Assembly (NCBI GenBank): GCA_032717465.1
Contig: CM064666.1
Location: 4,826,028-4,890,027, forward strand
Reading direction: 5' to 3'
Length of the DNA: 64,000 nt
Origin: Coenobita brevimanus
Taxonomy: Eukaryota > Arthropoda > Malacostraca > Decapoda > Coenobitidae
In this document: piece by piece, positions 35,255 to 47,324 of the stretch
Position numbering within the stretch: position 1 is the stretch's first letter
How the letters are laid out: every line of letters starts with the position of its first letter
Notes under the pieces: model-generated
Told to the model about the DNA's origin: nothing
Seen by the model: only the letters and a program-made list of their open reading frames with translations
The model's database searches: none
Program-made: the position numbers and the translations under genes

Positions 35255-35710
35255 GTAGGTGGGGGCGCTCACCATCCACTCACTCAATGTAGTGCTGCTC
35301 TCGGGTGACTGCCCTTTCCTCTATTCCTTTCTTCTTTCCTCCCTTCCTTCTTCTTCTCTCTTTCTTTACTCCATTCCTTCCTCTTCCTTCTGTCTACAGG
35401 TGACTTGACACTGAGCGAGAAGTCAGATGGTTTTCTGTACACCAGGAAGCCATTAATTGCACTGGGTGGTAACCATATAACCAAATTATGGCGTGTGGCG
35501 GTTTAGCGAGTAAGCAAGGATCTCCAGTAGGAATGAGCCTGTGCAGGTTTATATCCAAGGGGTGGTTGGGGATTATTGCTCACGTAATGCCACTCAGGGA
35601 TGAGTGAGGCTGGTCACTCGCATCTAAAAAGTCAGAACCAACTTGCCTAGCCCCGGGCTCTTACGCTCCTCATGGGGAAACACGGGATGATGAATGAAAG
35701 AAAAAGAAAA
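35255..35710 (+). mobile_element. SINE-B copy, most complete
   Basis: The 5' module is ggcgctcaccatccactcac, tgtagtgctgctctcgggtg, a long pyrimidine tract ending ctgtctacag, then gtgacttgacactgagcgag and tttctgtacaccaggaagcc. Next come ggtggtaaccatataaccaa, a tRNA-like stretch with ggtttatatcc (possible B box), the body aaggggtggttggggattat, gagtgaggctggtcactcgc and cctagccccgggctct, and a gatgaatgaa-type tail. Copies or pieces occur at 23395, 41270 and 49035. It is non-coding. Its tRNA origin is only suggested. Confidence 0.75.
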
Positions 35711-35779
35711 ATATATCAAAGAATGGCTAGTGCTTCTTTACTTCGTCGGATAAGGCTATAGGAAGTGTAGAGGATGACC

Positions 35780-36090
35780 AAAGCTGTACCTTACGAGTAT
35801 ATATAAAATGCTGCTTAATTTCTCTCCTGATGTGTCATTGAGCCTCTTAGTACACGAATGTATGGGGAAATCTTTCTCCCCGTGTATGCCAGCCAGCCTC
35901 GTAAGTCAGCAAGTACACGATACTTCTTTATTTCTCTAAGGTGCCAGTGAGCCTCCTAAGTACACAAATATACGAAACTTCATCCTCCCCGTTGTTTCAC
36001 TGAGCCTTCGAAACCAAAGAATATACATGGCTTCCTTACGGCTCGACGGTGCTAGTGAGTCTTAGAAGCCAGTAATGTCCATGATACTTT
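35780..36090. repeat. Minisatellite, five units of about 54 bp
   Basis: The phrase gtgccagtgagcctcctaag, followed by tacacaaatatacgaaac, recurs in diverged form near 35832, 35888, 35942, 35993 and 36048. It abuts the 3' end of the minus-strand RTE-type element. Confidence 0.75.
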
Positions 36091-36159
36091 CACCGATCAT
36101 TTATTTCTTTCACAACATTTAATCATTTAATATTCAGTTCTCTGACGGTTGTGTCGTTT

Positions 36160-38000
36160 ACTTTCGTTTCATTAATAAAGGCTTCAAATGTATGCGTCAG
36201 CCTTGGTCACCTAGTGGCGGCTCTCCACGCTGGTCGATCTCTCGCAACCTCCCTATTCAGTCTCATTTCCCTGAGGTCACACTTTATAACCTCTTCCAAG
36301 GTTTTTTTTCGGTCAGCCTCTCGTAACTCTACCCTTTAATTCACATCTCTCATCCTCACGCAGTTTTCATCTTCCATTCCCTCTTTATGCCACAAAACAC
36401 CTCAATCTACGAGCTCTTAATCTCATACCTCACTTCATCATAACACTAAATATATTCAAGTTCCATCCTTCCTCTCAACTCTTCATTGTCATTTCTAACC
36501 AACCAGGCCTCTCTTTCAAGGACGCACTGCACATCCATCTAATCATTAACATGTCTGTACGTTTGTGTCTACGAATATCCTCTTCCTCTACTGCCTACGT
36601 CTCACTGCCGTACATCATGACACTCCTAACACATGTTGCATATCAGAATCTCTTAGTACGGAGGAAGAACCCCCTCCATGTCGGAAAAGGCAACAGCTTC
36701 CTTAACTTCTTCCAACCACTCCTTCCCCTAGGAACAGAGCTAGGTCCAGCCCCACCTCCAACACATATCATGTCTCTCAAATAACACAGTTCCTCCACAC
36801 ACTCAAGAAACTCTCTAACAAAATCAGCCCTTTCCCATCTTTCAATGTCTGCATGCTCTCTTCGTCAACCTGCACACATGAAAATCAGCATTAAAATTCG
36901 CAGTGTTCCTCTAATACCACAATACCTCTTATGTCCTGAATTACCACAAACACAGCACAAGATGGATTTATTTCTCTCACCCTTGCGGCAAACTAGACAT
37001 GTCTACACATCCTCTGTTTTACAGTCCCCCCATCAACCTTAGATGTCATCATTTTGTTTTTCCGCTTTTACACTAAAATCCTTGTACCTCATTCCATCTT
37101 TCCACTTCCTAAATCATCTGTCCACCACCCTGTCGTTCTCCATGTTCAGTGCCGTTATTACCATAAACATCTCCCATGCAAGTTCAGTTCTGAAGTCACG
37201 CGAAACACCTTCAAACACCAAGATAAACAATAAGGGGTTTAAATCTGATCCCTGATCCACGGTAATATTAATGGAAAACTCATCACTCAAACTTCCGTAC
37301 ACTTTCACGTGAGTGCCAACCCCTTCGTGCATTGCTATAACAATTCCAACTACCCATTTCTCGATCCCAGGCTTTCTCATTGCCCACCTCACAATTTCCC
37401 TAGGAACGCTGTCACGGACTTTGTCTTGATCGAAGAAAACAAAGTACAGCTTCCTCTTCTTTCCTATGTTCTTCCTATAGCTCTCGGGCAATGCATGTTG
37501 CACCAGTGGTCTCTTTGGCTGGCATAAACTCAAACTGCGTCTCATCACTATTCGCTCCTTCCCTTAGCGAATCTTCCAGGACTCTCTCCATTACCTCCAT
37601 CAAAATGTTATGCCCTGATAATTTCCTCTTTCCAGAGCGTCACCCATCCACTGATTCACATGTACCGCCACTCTCCTCAGCCAGTCATCTGGAACAACAA
37701 ACTCATCTATAGTCGAATTTATCAAGTCAGTAACAAAATCCGCTTCTCTGTTTCCTGAGACCTTCAGCATTTCAGCAGTCATCCCAAACACGCCTGCCGC
37801 CTTCTCCAACTGCATCCTGCCGATTGCCCGGCTCACTTAACAGCATCAAAGGCCGAGGGCCACTTACTTGATCCATTGACACTAGACCTTTCCTATTACA
37901 TTCTAACTCTTCATTTAGGAGGCAGTTATAGTGCTGTCTGGAAGCATTTTTCATATCCTCATCGCCCACCACTACCTTTCCTTTATAATTCTTCACACAC
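36160..38000 (-). mobile_element. RTE-type LINE, long degenerate copy
   Basis: The minus strand starts near 37990 (KNYKGKVVVGDEDMKN, LLNEELECNRKGL), then EKAAGVFGMTAEMLKVSG and VPDDWLRRVAVHVN (37836-37600), then KLYFVFFDQDKVRDSVPRE and VDQGSDLNPLLFILVFEGVS (37548-37114), which are RT blocks. Later come FVCRRGERNKSI (the small Cys-rich region), GSETWAVEEEDIRR-like and MIRWMCSASLKER text, and EVIKCDLREMRLNREVARDR near 36250. The YADD motif is lost in a deletion near 37130. It is more diverged than the RTE copies at 20.7, 45.7 and 52.4 kb and lacks their tail, so it is probably a different RTE lineage. It is inactive. Confidence 0.8.
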
Positions 38001-38815
38001 TGGCCACGTATGATATTCTTGTTTTATTTATCTCTCTTGCCAAGCTATTTTTTAAAAAATTCCTCATTGTTGTTATCAGCATATCATAGTTCACTACAGA
38101 TCTTTGCTAGGAAACGGGTAAATGAAGTCTATAACAGCCCTTCCAGGTCAGAAGAATTCTCCACACCTGACGGAAAATCACCTGGGGGTAGCAATAACGT
38201 ACTATAAAACACCATCAGAAAAAACTTGTTAGCATTTGTTACGTTTAAGATCCACCTGATTTCTATACAACATTTATTTATCTCCCTTTGGATGATATGT
38301 CAAAGCAGTCAGGTTTTGTAACAGGGGCACCATCACACAGTTTTAATCATCTGAGAGAAATCCTAGTCATCAAACAATTAATACCTGTTTCCACATCCCG
38401 TATGAACCTGGAAAACTGGGTCTGCATGTTAAAATATGTACCTTTGTGCTGCGGTTGGCGAACTTTGTTATTTTGCAAAGACTGACAACAGACTTTGCTA
38501 TCTGAAATCATTCGAACAGTCAAAGGTTGCCTGCTTGTCTACCAGCCTTTCATACATTTCAGCTCATCTGCTTTCCTTGTCTGTCTCTCTGCCTACCCGC
38601 CTGCCTGTCTGTCCACTAGATTACAGAAAAAAAAAAGTCAGTTATTAGTATCAAGCTGAAAATTGGAGGAAGATGTTTCCACTGACACGTGCGAAGAAAA
38701 TTAGGAAAAAAAAAAAAATTATTATTGAATGGGACTGTGCTTGTTACCTTTAACTGCCTCCTTTTCCAATGGACATAAGGTGGACGTTACTTCTTTGACT
38801 GACGGTAGCCAACAC
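38001..38815. other. Unassigned DNA, no gene recognised
   Basis: Frames of 60-73 codons have no motif. No named repeat is seen. Confidence 0.4.
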
Positions 38816-39909
38816 AATCAACCCCAGATACATTTCTCTCCTCTATTTCTATTCCTCTCCCCTTCTTCTTTCACACACCCTTCCCTCTCCTCTCCTCTCC
38901 TCATATCTTCCTCCTTTCCTCTTCTTTTCTCTATGCTTCTTCACCTATAGCAAAAAAGTGTCACCCCAACATTTTTCAGGCATCTACCACCTCATCCCCT
39001 CCCCCCTCTCTCTCTCCTTTTTATGACTCTCCATTGCCTCATGTTTCATTCTCATTCTCTTACCTCCCTCTTCCTCATTTTTCCTCTCCCTCTCCCTCAG
39101 AAATCCCTGAAGTCGTCTCCCTTTTCTTAACTATTCATCCTGTCCTCCTCCCTTCCCTTCTTCCTCTTAATAACCTCCTCTTTTCTCTTCCCTCCCTTAT
39201 TCCTCACCTCTTCCCAACACCTCAACTCCTCCCTTTCTTGTTTCTTTCCTTTTGCCTTTTCCTTATGTCTTTCCCATTCATGTTACTCTTCATCATAAAT
39301 TTTTCTCTTCCCTTCCCTTCCCTTCCTCTTTACATTATTCTTCTCAGTTGTTTTTTCTTACCCTCCCCCATCCTTTTACCACTTCTCCTCCCGTCCTTCC
39401 TCGACTGCTCTCCCATTAGCTATTTCTATTTCTCATGCCCCCCCTCCCCCACTACCTCTATTCCATACCCCTCTTCCCCTCTTAATTTCTCTCACCCTTC
39501 CTCGTCCCTCACTCCTCACTCAAGACTTTCCCCGCCTTTCTCGTCCTTTCCTTGATATCCCCTTTGAATTCCCAATCTTTTCCTTGCCTTCTCTTCCCTA
39601 ACCGATATAATCCTTTCCCAATGCTCCTTCCCCCATCCTGCCCCTCTTCCCTTCCAAGATTCTCCCTCATCCTTCCCTTTCCGTTCTCTTCTCCGCCGCA
39701 GCACTTCCTCGGCTCGTTTCATTTTTTTGTCATGCCTCTTTCCCGTCCTCCCCATTGACTCCCACTCCCCACCAGTTAGTGCTATTTACCCCTCTCCTTT
39801 CTCGATGCCCCATTCCTTTTCCCATTCCTACTTCTCTCCTTTTCCCTCGCCTCTCCTGTAGTACTTCCTTCTCCCCATGTCCTTTTCACATCTTCCCTTT
39901 TCCTAGCTT

Positions 39910-39975
<66 letters not shown>

Positions 39976-40320
39976 TGTGTGTATGTGTGTGTGTGTGTTC
40001 CCCTGATAGGTTATTTTCCTTCTAATTACTCCCTGTCCCCCGTTCCTCCTCTTCTCATCGTTTCCATCCCCTTTGCCTTTCCTGCCATCCCGTTTTCCAG
40101 AGCATACTATTCTTTTACCATACTTTCCCGCCTTTCCGTCCTTTTTTTTCCCCTTTCCCTATACCTTCTTCGTCCCCTTCCTTCTACCCTTCTTTCCTCA
40201 CCCTCTCGCCTCCATATCTCCCCGCCTTCTCACATTTCCCCCTCCCTACCCTCTCTCCTCTCTCCCTTTCCCTTCCTTCTCCCTCTCCCCTTCCACCTCG
40301 CTTCTCACTCCACCAACGCC
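38816..40320. repeat. Pyrimidine-rich tract with (CT)n core
   Basis: About 1.5 kb on the plus strand is mainly C and T, with a pure (CT)n of about 29 units at 39914-39971 and a short (GT)n near 39976-39998. Frames of 68-173 codons rich in Ser, Pro, Leu and Phe are composition artefacts. Confidence 0.93.
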
Positions 40321-41269
40321 AAAAAACTCGCTCCCGTGTTTTTGCCACCCAGTGAAAAGCCCAGCCAAAAATTTAACACTCTTCAAAACGTATTACTGAT
40401 GAAACCTGTCGCTTAAATTTCAAGTACACGTAAAAATGCTTCATTATTCCGTAAACCATTTTTCTTCTCTTCGCTTCAGAATAAAAGATCATCACTATTC
40501 GATATACGATTTTTTTTTTTATTTGCTTCTAAAATGATCTTAATATTAATTCTGTACTATTTTTTATTGTGTTCAAATTCAAAAAAAGCGTTTGTTCTTT
40601 ACATTAATTAGATTATTGTCATTTAAAAAAGTATTTGTCCGAATGGCTTCTCATGAGAGAGAAAATGAAAAATAAGAACAGTAAAAACGATAATAATAGT
40701 AAGTAATCATCATCATCATCATCATCATAAAATAATAATAATAAAGGAAGTATAACTATCATGCTCAAAACATGCTGTCATCTTTTGAAGGTAAACTGAA
40801 ATCTTTAGATCTGGTCATTCAAAATAAATTTTGAGACAGGTGATAGACAGGATTTGGGGATCATTTATTAAATACTCTCAGCCTCATATGATTCCTTCTG
40901 AGCAGAATAAAATCGTCTCGCATTACCTTGAATAGAACTAGAAACCAAATATTTTCTTTTAAAATGATTGTTAAGAAGTAGGAATGGCAAAAATGCTGAG
41001 ATAAGAGATGAAAAAAGCACAGACACAAGAAAGCATTCTGGATAGGAGGAGATTTGGAGACCTATACCCACTACCACATACACCCTTTCGCCACAGACTT
41101 GTAGCTGGTGGAATGTACTATTGGGTATAAGTGTTCAAATCTCCTTCAATCGTGAATGCTCTCTTGTTTCTGCCTTTTATTTATTTTTTATCTCATACGT
41201 GCAATTTTCCCATTCCTACTTCATGACAATCATTTTATAAGGACATTTTTGTTTTCTACGGGTTGCACG
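40321..41269. other. Unassigned AT-rich DNA
   Basis: No gene is recognised. Short (ATC)n and (AATA)n runs lie at 40708-40745. The word ctgagcagaataaaatcgtc near 40898 recurs as ctgaataaaatcgtc near 44119 and ctgaataaaatcgtt near 1923, hinting at an unidentified dispersed repeat. Confidence 0.4.
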
Positions 41270-41643
41270 TGGTGGCGACCATCATTTACTCATTTGATGT
41301 AGTACTAACCTACTTCTTCCTTAGCCTATATCATTCTTTTTCTGTGCCTGCCCTCCTCTCTTCCTACTTCTCCCACCTTTCCTGTCACTTCTTATTGCTT
41401 TTCTTTCCTTACAGGTGGCTTTACATTGAGTGACAAACCAAATGGTTTCCTGTAAGCCAAGAAACCATTTGCAACGCAGGGTGGTAACACGTAGGGAGCA
41501 GGTATGGTTTGGTTAAACCAAACCATATGTGCTCCCTACGTGTCAGCAAGTGGGTTAGTGGAAGGTTAGTGCCCCTCCCCGTAAAACAAATAACTCAAAG
41601 TCTAATGGCCACCCCTTACAGGATTATGGCGTCTGGCAATAGA
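41270..41643 (+). mobile_element. SINE-B 5' module joined to an RTE/5S-SINE tail
   Basis: Bases 41270-41489 match the SINE-B 5' module (pyrimidine tract ending ttccttacag, then gtggctttacattgagtgac and ggtttcctgtaagccaagaa). A 27-bp-arm inverted repeat at 41490-41543 follows. Then 41545-41643 is the body and tail of the 5S-SINE (tagtgcccctccccgtaaaa, caaataactcaaag, ggcgtctggcaat). A LINE poly(T) begins at once after it. Confidence 0.75.
41490..41543. repeat. Near-perfect 27-bp-arm palindrome
   Basis: cacgtagggagcaggtatgg reads outward from the centre ggttaaacc and is mirrored by ccatatgtgctccctacgtg, with two mismatches and almost no loop. It sits exactly where SINE-B and the 5S-SINE body join. 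Confidence 0.85.
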
Positions 41644-43470
41644 TTTTTTTTTTTTTATGTGAGGAAGAAGGAATCAAAGGCAACGAGCCCGCAAAACTGT
41701 TCCTTCCAAGAGAAAAACAAAATACAAGAGAGAGCCAAATTTAAGATCCGATCATTTCGGATTTGCCTAGACACTCTGCGTTTGAAATACTGGAGATCAT
41801 AGGAAGCAGGAAATACAGACAGAGGGAGACAGTTCCAGAGTTGACCAGTTGCATAAATGAAGGACTGGGAGTAACAGTTAACTCTTGCATTAGAGAGTTG
41901 GACAGAAAAGGGATGAGAGTTTGCTGCCAGACAGGTGCTACGCGCCTGTCGTAGAGGTGGAGGAATGCATGTAGACAGTTCAGAGGAGCAGTGACCATTA
42001 AAGTAGCGATAGAAAAGAGATAAAGATGCAACAGTGCGGCGAAGGGACAGAGGTTGAAAGGAGTCAGTAAGAAGGGGAGAGTTAATGAGGTGAAAAGCCT
42101 TTGACTCCACCCTATTGAGAAGAGCTGTATGTGGGGAGCCTCCTCACACGTGAGAGTTGTACTCCACACAGGGCCAGATAAAACCTCTGTATAGAGTTAA
42201 AAATTGTGCAGGGGTAAAGAAGGAACGGAGTCGGCTTAGCACACCCAATCTCTTGGAAGCAGATTTTACAAGAGATGTAATATGATCTTTCCAAGACAAG
42301 TCCCGAGTAAATGAAACACCAAGCATGTTCAAGGATGATGCAGGATTAAGCTGAATATTATTAAACATTAGTGGATATACCTGTTGAAGATTTTGTCGGG
42401 TTGATAGGTGTAAAACTGAGTCTTTGATGCATTAAAAACAACCATATTATTTATACCCCAGTCAGAGATATGAGCCAAGTCAGACACTAGGTGTGCCATA
42501 GCCTCATCCCTTGTTTGTTGAAGTAACTGTTGAGATGGACATTGCGGGAATCGAATAGAAAGGTGAAGGGTGGAGTCATCAGCGTATGAGTAGATAGGGT
42601 TAGATGTACAGCTTAGAAGGTCATTGATGAATAAATGGAAGAGGGTTGGTGATAGAACAGAGCCCTGAGGAACACCGCTGTTAATAGATCTAGGAGAAGA
42701 ACGATGGCCGTCTACAACAGCGGGTATAGAACGACCAGAAAGGAAGATAGAGATGAAGGCACAGATAGAAGGATAGAAACCATAAGAGGGCAGTTTGGAA
42801 ATTAAAGATATATGCCAGACTCGATCGAAAGCCTTTGAAATGTCAAGTGCAATGGCAAAGCTTTCGCCAAACTCCCGAAAGGAGGATGACCAGGAGTCTG
42901 AAAGGTATGTGAGAAGATCGCCTGTGGAGCGTCCTTGACGGAACCCATACTGGCGATCAGAAAGAAGGTTGTGATAGGAAAGATGCTTTAAAATTTTTCT
43001 AATAAGAATAGACTCGAAAGCTTTTAAGATACAGGATGTTAAAGCAATTGGACGATAGTTAGAGGTTTGGGAATGGTCACCCTTCTTTGGGACTGGCTGA
43101 ATGAGAGCAAACTTCCAGCAAGAAGGAAAGGTACAAGTTGATAGACAAAGGCGAAAGAGTTTACCCAGGCAGGATGTAAGCACAGAAGCACAGTTCTTGA
43201 GAATAACAAAAGGGAAACCATCAGGCCCATATGCCTTATTAGTATCGAGGCCTGTGATGGCAGAAAATACATCATCTGAAGAAATTTTAATATCAGCCAT
43301 GAGGAAGTCAGAGAGGGGGAAATGATGGAGGAACAGCACCGGCATCGTCTAAGGCTGAATTGGAGGAGAAAGTCTGAGCTAAGAGATCTGCTTTATCAGT
43401 AGAAGAAATAGATACTGAGCCATCAGATTAGAAAGGACGAGGGATGGATGATGAGGTAAAGTTGTTAGAA
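41644..43470 (-). mobile_element. Jockey-like LINE copy 2, 5'-truncated
   Basis: The minus strand begins near 43470 and has a frame of 325 codons (43345-42368) with AYGPDGFPFVILKNC, NYRPIALTSCILKAFESI, NLLSDRQYGFRQGRS, FDRVWHISLISKL, VPQGSVLSPTLFHLFIND and the catalytic SYADDSTLHLS. A shift leads to LNMLGVSFTRDLSW (42300) and further shifts to the C-terminus. The 3' poly(A) is the T-run at 41644-41656. The endonuclease region is absent. It is interrupted but younger-looking than copy 1. Confidence 0.9.
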
Positions 43471-45140
43471 ATAGATAGATAGTTAAGATTTTTTAATGCA
43501 AAATATTTATGCATAATGCAAGTGTCAGATATGGATTGTTACATGTATAGCATACTGAAAGAGCAAAACGAAGGTGCCTTCCCGTGTTTTGGTACGTTCT
43601 TTAACTGCAAGCGAGCTGTAGCTAACCAATATTGCGCAAAACGGTGTACTTACGGGTGACCGCGATGCGGTTTTCAGGCCATATCTCGCGAACCGTAGAC
43701 TGAATTCTTTTCTAAACAAGAAAAGAAACATCTGCAATTGACATGCAGTGTTTTGGTGTATAGTATGCTCACGTACGCCTTTTTGTTTTGGAGTTATGGC
43801 TGATGAAGAAAAAATAAAGAACACGATCGAAATTTTTTGGTTCGATTTTGCGGCTCCTACGATGATTAGCAAGACTTTGCGAGTAGGTTTTCACTTGAAT
43901 GGCGATTGTCTTTTAGTTCATTAGCTTAAAACTAAGCTTTGCAAGCGTTTGCCTTCAAATATTTCTATACCCTTTTGAAGAGGACGCCACTCTGAACTTG
44001 TGCCATCCGCACTTAAGGAGTGCTACCGCACTCCGTGATATCAGAGTTATCCCGACCATACGAGGGTGAATGTAGCCTACGGTTAGCACTCTCAGGCACC
44101 AGTGATCCAGTCTCAGCTGAATAAAATCGTCTACCGTTACCTGGTATGGAATACTAGATTTATCCCAAGCAAGAAAGAATTAAGTTATCAATCCAGTATT
44201 TCTTTATCTCTTTAGGGAGGGGTGACCCTAACGACAACAACTACAGCATTTCTGTCCTAACTTGCATGTAGTTACTTGTACGAAGGGTCTTTTTTGGCTC
44301 TGCCTGTATGGTTTTCCCGCAGACGTTTATTATCGTCATGCTTCTTCAAAGTTAAACATTATTTTCGAGTGCATTATTATTATTGTTCCCTCTTTAGTGC
44401 ACATTTCATGGCTCGATATTTGTTTTCACTTACAGTAAAATTACTTCTGGTGGGTTTAGACTCGCCACAAAAGCTTCCGAAGTTTCCAGTGATCCTGACA
44501 CCTCGCGCATCGTGTTCGAAAGACATGTTCTGAAAATACAGTACGACCGGACTGGTGGATGTTCGGTGACCCGACTTATGGTGACACTTCACTTTTGTCC
44601 CCATCTTTTTTCTCTCTTTTCCTCTTTCCCGTCTATTTTCCCTTTTCTCTCCTTACCTTTCCATTTTATCTCCCTCTTTTCTCCTCCCGTCTTCTCGTTC
44701 ATTCTTCCCCTCTCCTTTCACTTATCCTCTTCTCTCCTTTCCTTTCCTGTATCCTCCTCATTTCCTTTCCTTCGCCCCATTCCTGTCCTCTCTCTCTCTT
44801 CCTCAGGTACAATAAGTATTAGGGCTGTCAGTCACAGCACTTTTTCCCACTGCTCGACATCCTCCCTCGTATGATCTCAAACTTGTCACCTGCTTGCTGG
44901 TCTTCGTCTTCTCCATTAAATGCATTCCTTCTCTTAGTTCTTTTTTGATCCAAGCGACCCAATCATTGTGAAGCAAACATTAAATTAATGAAATGTCTAT
45001 ACATTGTCTTTGTTGCTTTCCTATTGTTTCTTTCCAACCGCCTTGTTTTCACAGTTTCCTTCGCTTCTTTCAATGCATTTGACCAAAGAAAAATGGCAAG
45101 ATATAGGAATTCAAGAAATTTAGGTGCATTTCGTCTCTTC

Positions 45141-45146
<6 letters not shown>
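43471..45146. other. Unassigned DNA with CT-rich stretch
   Basis: No gene is recognised. Bases 43560-43900 look like a dispersed non-coding repeat (ggccatatctcgcgaaccgt, tttggagttatggctgatga) but I cannot name it. Bases 44590-44815 are C/T-rich. Confidence 0.4.

Positions 45147-45192
<46 letters not shown>
45147..45192. repeat. (GT)n microsatellite
   Basis: About 23 GT units. Confidence 0.97.
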
Positions 45193-45194
<2 letters not shown>

Positions 45195-45689
45195 CCTCTC
45201 TATCTCCTTCCAGCTGCTTCGCTCCCAGGCACTCTGTCACTCACTTCCTTTCTATTAACACGTGCATGCGACTTACCTTCTATGAGTCATCTCAGAGGAT
45301 ACGCAGCCTACATCACATGAGCTGGATTTTTAACACTGTACCACGAAGAGTCTCCTATAAGTAATGACACACAATTTTTATGGGATATTAAGCTATCATC
45401 TCTTATCGTCACCTCCTAGGATGAGCCCAGAATTATAATGGCAGTAGCTATTATGAACGAAATTCTTGCTCATCCGACAAAGGCTCAAACCTGTCTAAAA
45501 ACGATTTTTTTCATGATAAATCCTAGCCTGACAATTGTCAAGGGGAGAGAGAGCAACATGAAATAAATTACCGACAGTAGCAAGTCACGCTAAAGTTACG
45601 GCTTATCTGACTAGCTGGCAACTCAATGTGGCTTTTACAGGAGTGAGTCTCATTCGCATAGTTATCCTGGTAAGGAATTTGGTAGGTGC
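45193..45689. other. Unassigned DNA
   Basis: No gene or named repeat is seen. Confidence 0.4.
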
Positions 45690-46282
45690 TGAATGTTTAT
45701 GGAGTAGATGGGAAATTGTTGGCAACTGTCAAAAGTATGCATAAGGACCCAAGGGCCATAATGTGTGGTTTGAGGAAAGGGAACTATGTGAGTTTTGTGA
45801 AGAATGTTGGACTGAAACAAGGGATTAGGCCCCCATGGCTGTTTAATGTATAAATGGATGGTGGTATAAAAGAAATATAAGATGGGACTGTGTCAATACT
45901 GAAAGAAAGTAGGGTTTGAAACTTGTCTGCACTGTTATTTGTTAATGATAAGGTATTGTCGAGTGAATATGAAACGGAGTTGCAAGACTTGATGAGTGAG
46001 ACTGGACGTGTGTGTCAGAAGCGATATCTGAAAGCGAATTTAGCTAAGAATAAGTTATGGTCCGTGAGTGTAATGAAGTCTCGAGGGTGTGGTCTGGCTG
46101 GATGATCAGGAAATGGGGAATGTAAGGCCCTTCACATACTTAGGTCGTGTGATGAGCAAGGATGAAAGTTTAGAGGACGAAGTGCAAAAAAATTTACAGC
46201 AAAAAGGAGGAGCTGATGATACAATATTTTTACTGAAACAACCACTTGTACACAAGTTCTGTAGCCCCTTTTCTTCAGTTTG

Positions 46283-46389
46283 GTGCAAAATGTCTGAACA
46301 TATAAGTGAAGAAATACTGTAGTGAAAATTAATTTCGTGCAAAATGTATGAACATATAAGTGAAGAAATACTGTAGAGAAAATTAAAAA
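46283..46389. repeat. 54-bp tandem duplication
   Basis: gtgcaaaatgt(c/a)tgaacat and ataagtgaagaaatactgta occur at 46283 and again at 46337, with three or four differences. It lies inside the insertion in the RTE copy. Confidence 0.9.
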
Positions 46390-46600
46390 GAAAAACATTG
46401 AAAAACTTTATACTAACTGAAATTAGCGGTTGCCATACCAAACTTGAAATGTTCCACCAGTTTTCTATAATTGCTTGCTGTAAACCAATGGCCAAAGTAT
46501 CATCAAAATGAAAGAGTGGCACATGACATAATAAATGATTTTTGGTATGGAAGATATATATGTCCCCCCCCCCCAAAAAAAAAAAAAAAAAAAAAACAGG

Positions 46601-46810
46601 TTAAGTAACCTGGGGTCCACTGGACCTCAAACGCCCGTTAGCGCGAAAATATAGCCAGATCCCGAACTGACCCCATCACCTCTCTAAACTATTTTACTCG
46701 TCAGGAAGGTAGAGAGAAAACCAAATTCCAAAACCTTGTAATAATTCATTAAAAATGTTAAGAAAGTTGCCTAGGCTCCCATAGACCCGAGGTTACCTGA
46801 AAGGGGTTAA
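46601..46810. mobile_element. Possible TTAA-bounded MITE
   Basis: A 210-bp segment begins TTAAGTAACCTGGGGTC and ends, read reversed, TTAACCCCTTTCAGGTAACC then TCGGGTC. The inner aGTAACCT-GGGTC parts are inverted copies. The TTAA at both edges recalls piggyBac-type insertion. The first end lacks the outer nine bases seen on the other, so this is tentative. Confidence 0.4.
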
Positions 46811-47264
46811 TAAAAGTCAGGGAAGTGAACATGAGGTAAAAAAGGCCACTGCACGACAGAATGTGATCCTACCACTAAGGCATGGAAGTAGAGCTTGGAC
46901 CCTGTTGGAAGGACCACAAATAAGAGTGACAGCAGTAAAAATATTTTATATGAGATAAGCATTCGTAGACATTGAGAGATAGACAGGTGTTTTTGTCTAT
47001 GAGCGAGAAGGCAGTACTAGAAATGCTCTTTAGGGAAGATGAAGACTAAGAGGCTGACAAGGAAAGTGAATGTGTGGTGCAGGAGGGAGGGGGAGGGGAA
47101 GAACATTGATAAGATGGACAGATAAGGTGGAGAAGTATATGAGTGAGACGGGTGTGAGTTGGAGAAAGAGGGCAGCCAGGAAGTAGGGGAGACTGTGACT
47201 TGGAAGTGATTCTTCTGTAACCAGTCCTTATGGATTACACAGTTAATCAACTTTATTGTGCATG

Positions 47265-47268
<4 letters not shown>

Positions 47269-47322
<54 letters not shown>
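47269..47322. repeat. (CA)n microsatellite
   Basis: About 27 CA units. Confidence 0.97.

Positions 47323-47324
<2 letters not shown>

Larger units (their letters stand above)
45690..47225 (+). mobile_element. RTE-type LINE, RT and 3' part, interrupted
   Basis: It reads VLNVYGVDGKLLATVKSMHK, VGLKQGIRPPWLFNV, SALLFVNDKVLSSEYETEL (RT with the usual FADD as FVND), RVCQKRYLKANLAKNK and FTYLGRVMSKDESLEDEVQ up to 46204. The frame then leaves the family and resumes at about 46815 (VKKATARQNV, RAWTLLEGPQIRVTAVKI), followed by a region matching the RWFGHVERM to DRVTWRRF C-terminus in broken frames (46980-47200). About 610 bp between them is therefore an insertion. Stops and the altered catalytic box show a dead copy. 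It is closest to the copies at 20.7, 23.5 and 52.4 kb. Confidence 0.78.

Noticed and set aside
32330..36090. CRISPR array from regularly spaced repeats
   Set aside because: The repeats at 32.3 and 35.8 kb are diverged minisatellites with no constant repeat or unique spacers, in a eukaryotic context.
39034..40416. Frames of 108-173 codons rich in Ser/Pro/Leu
   Set aside because: They come from pyrimidine-rich DNA and show no domain or start context.
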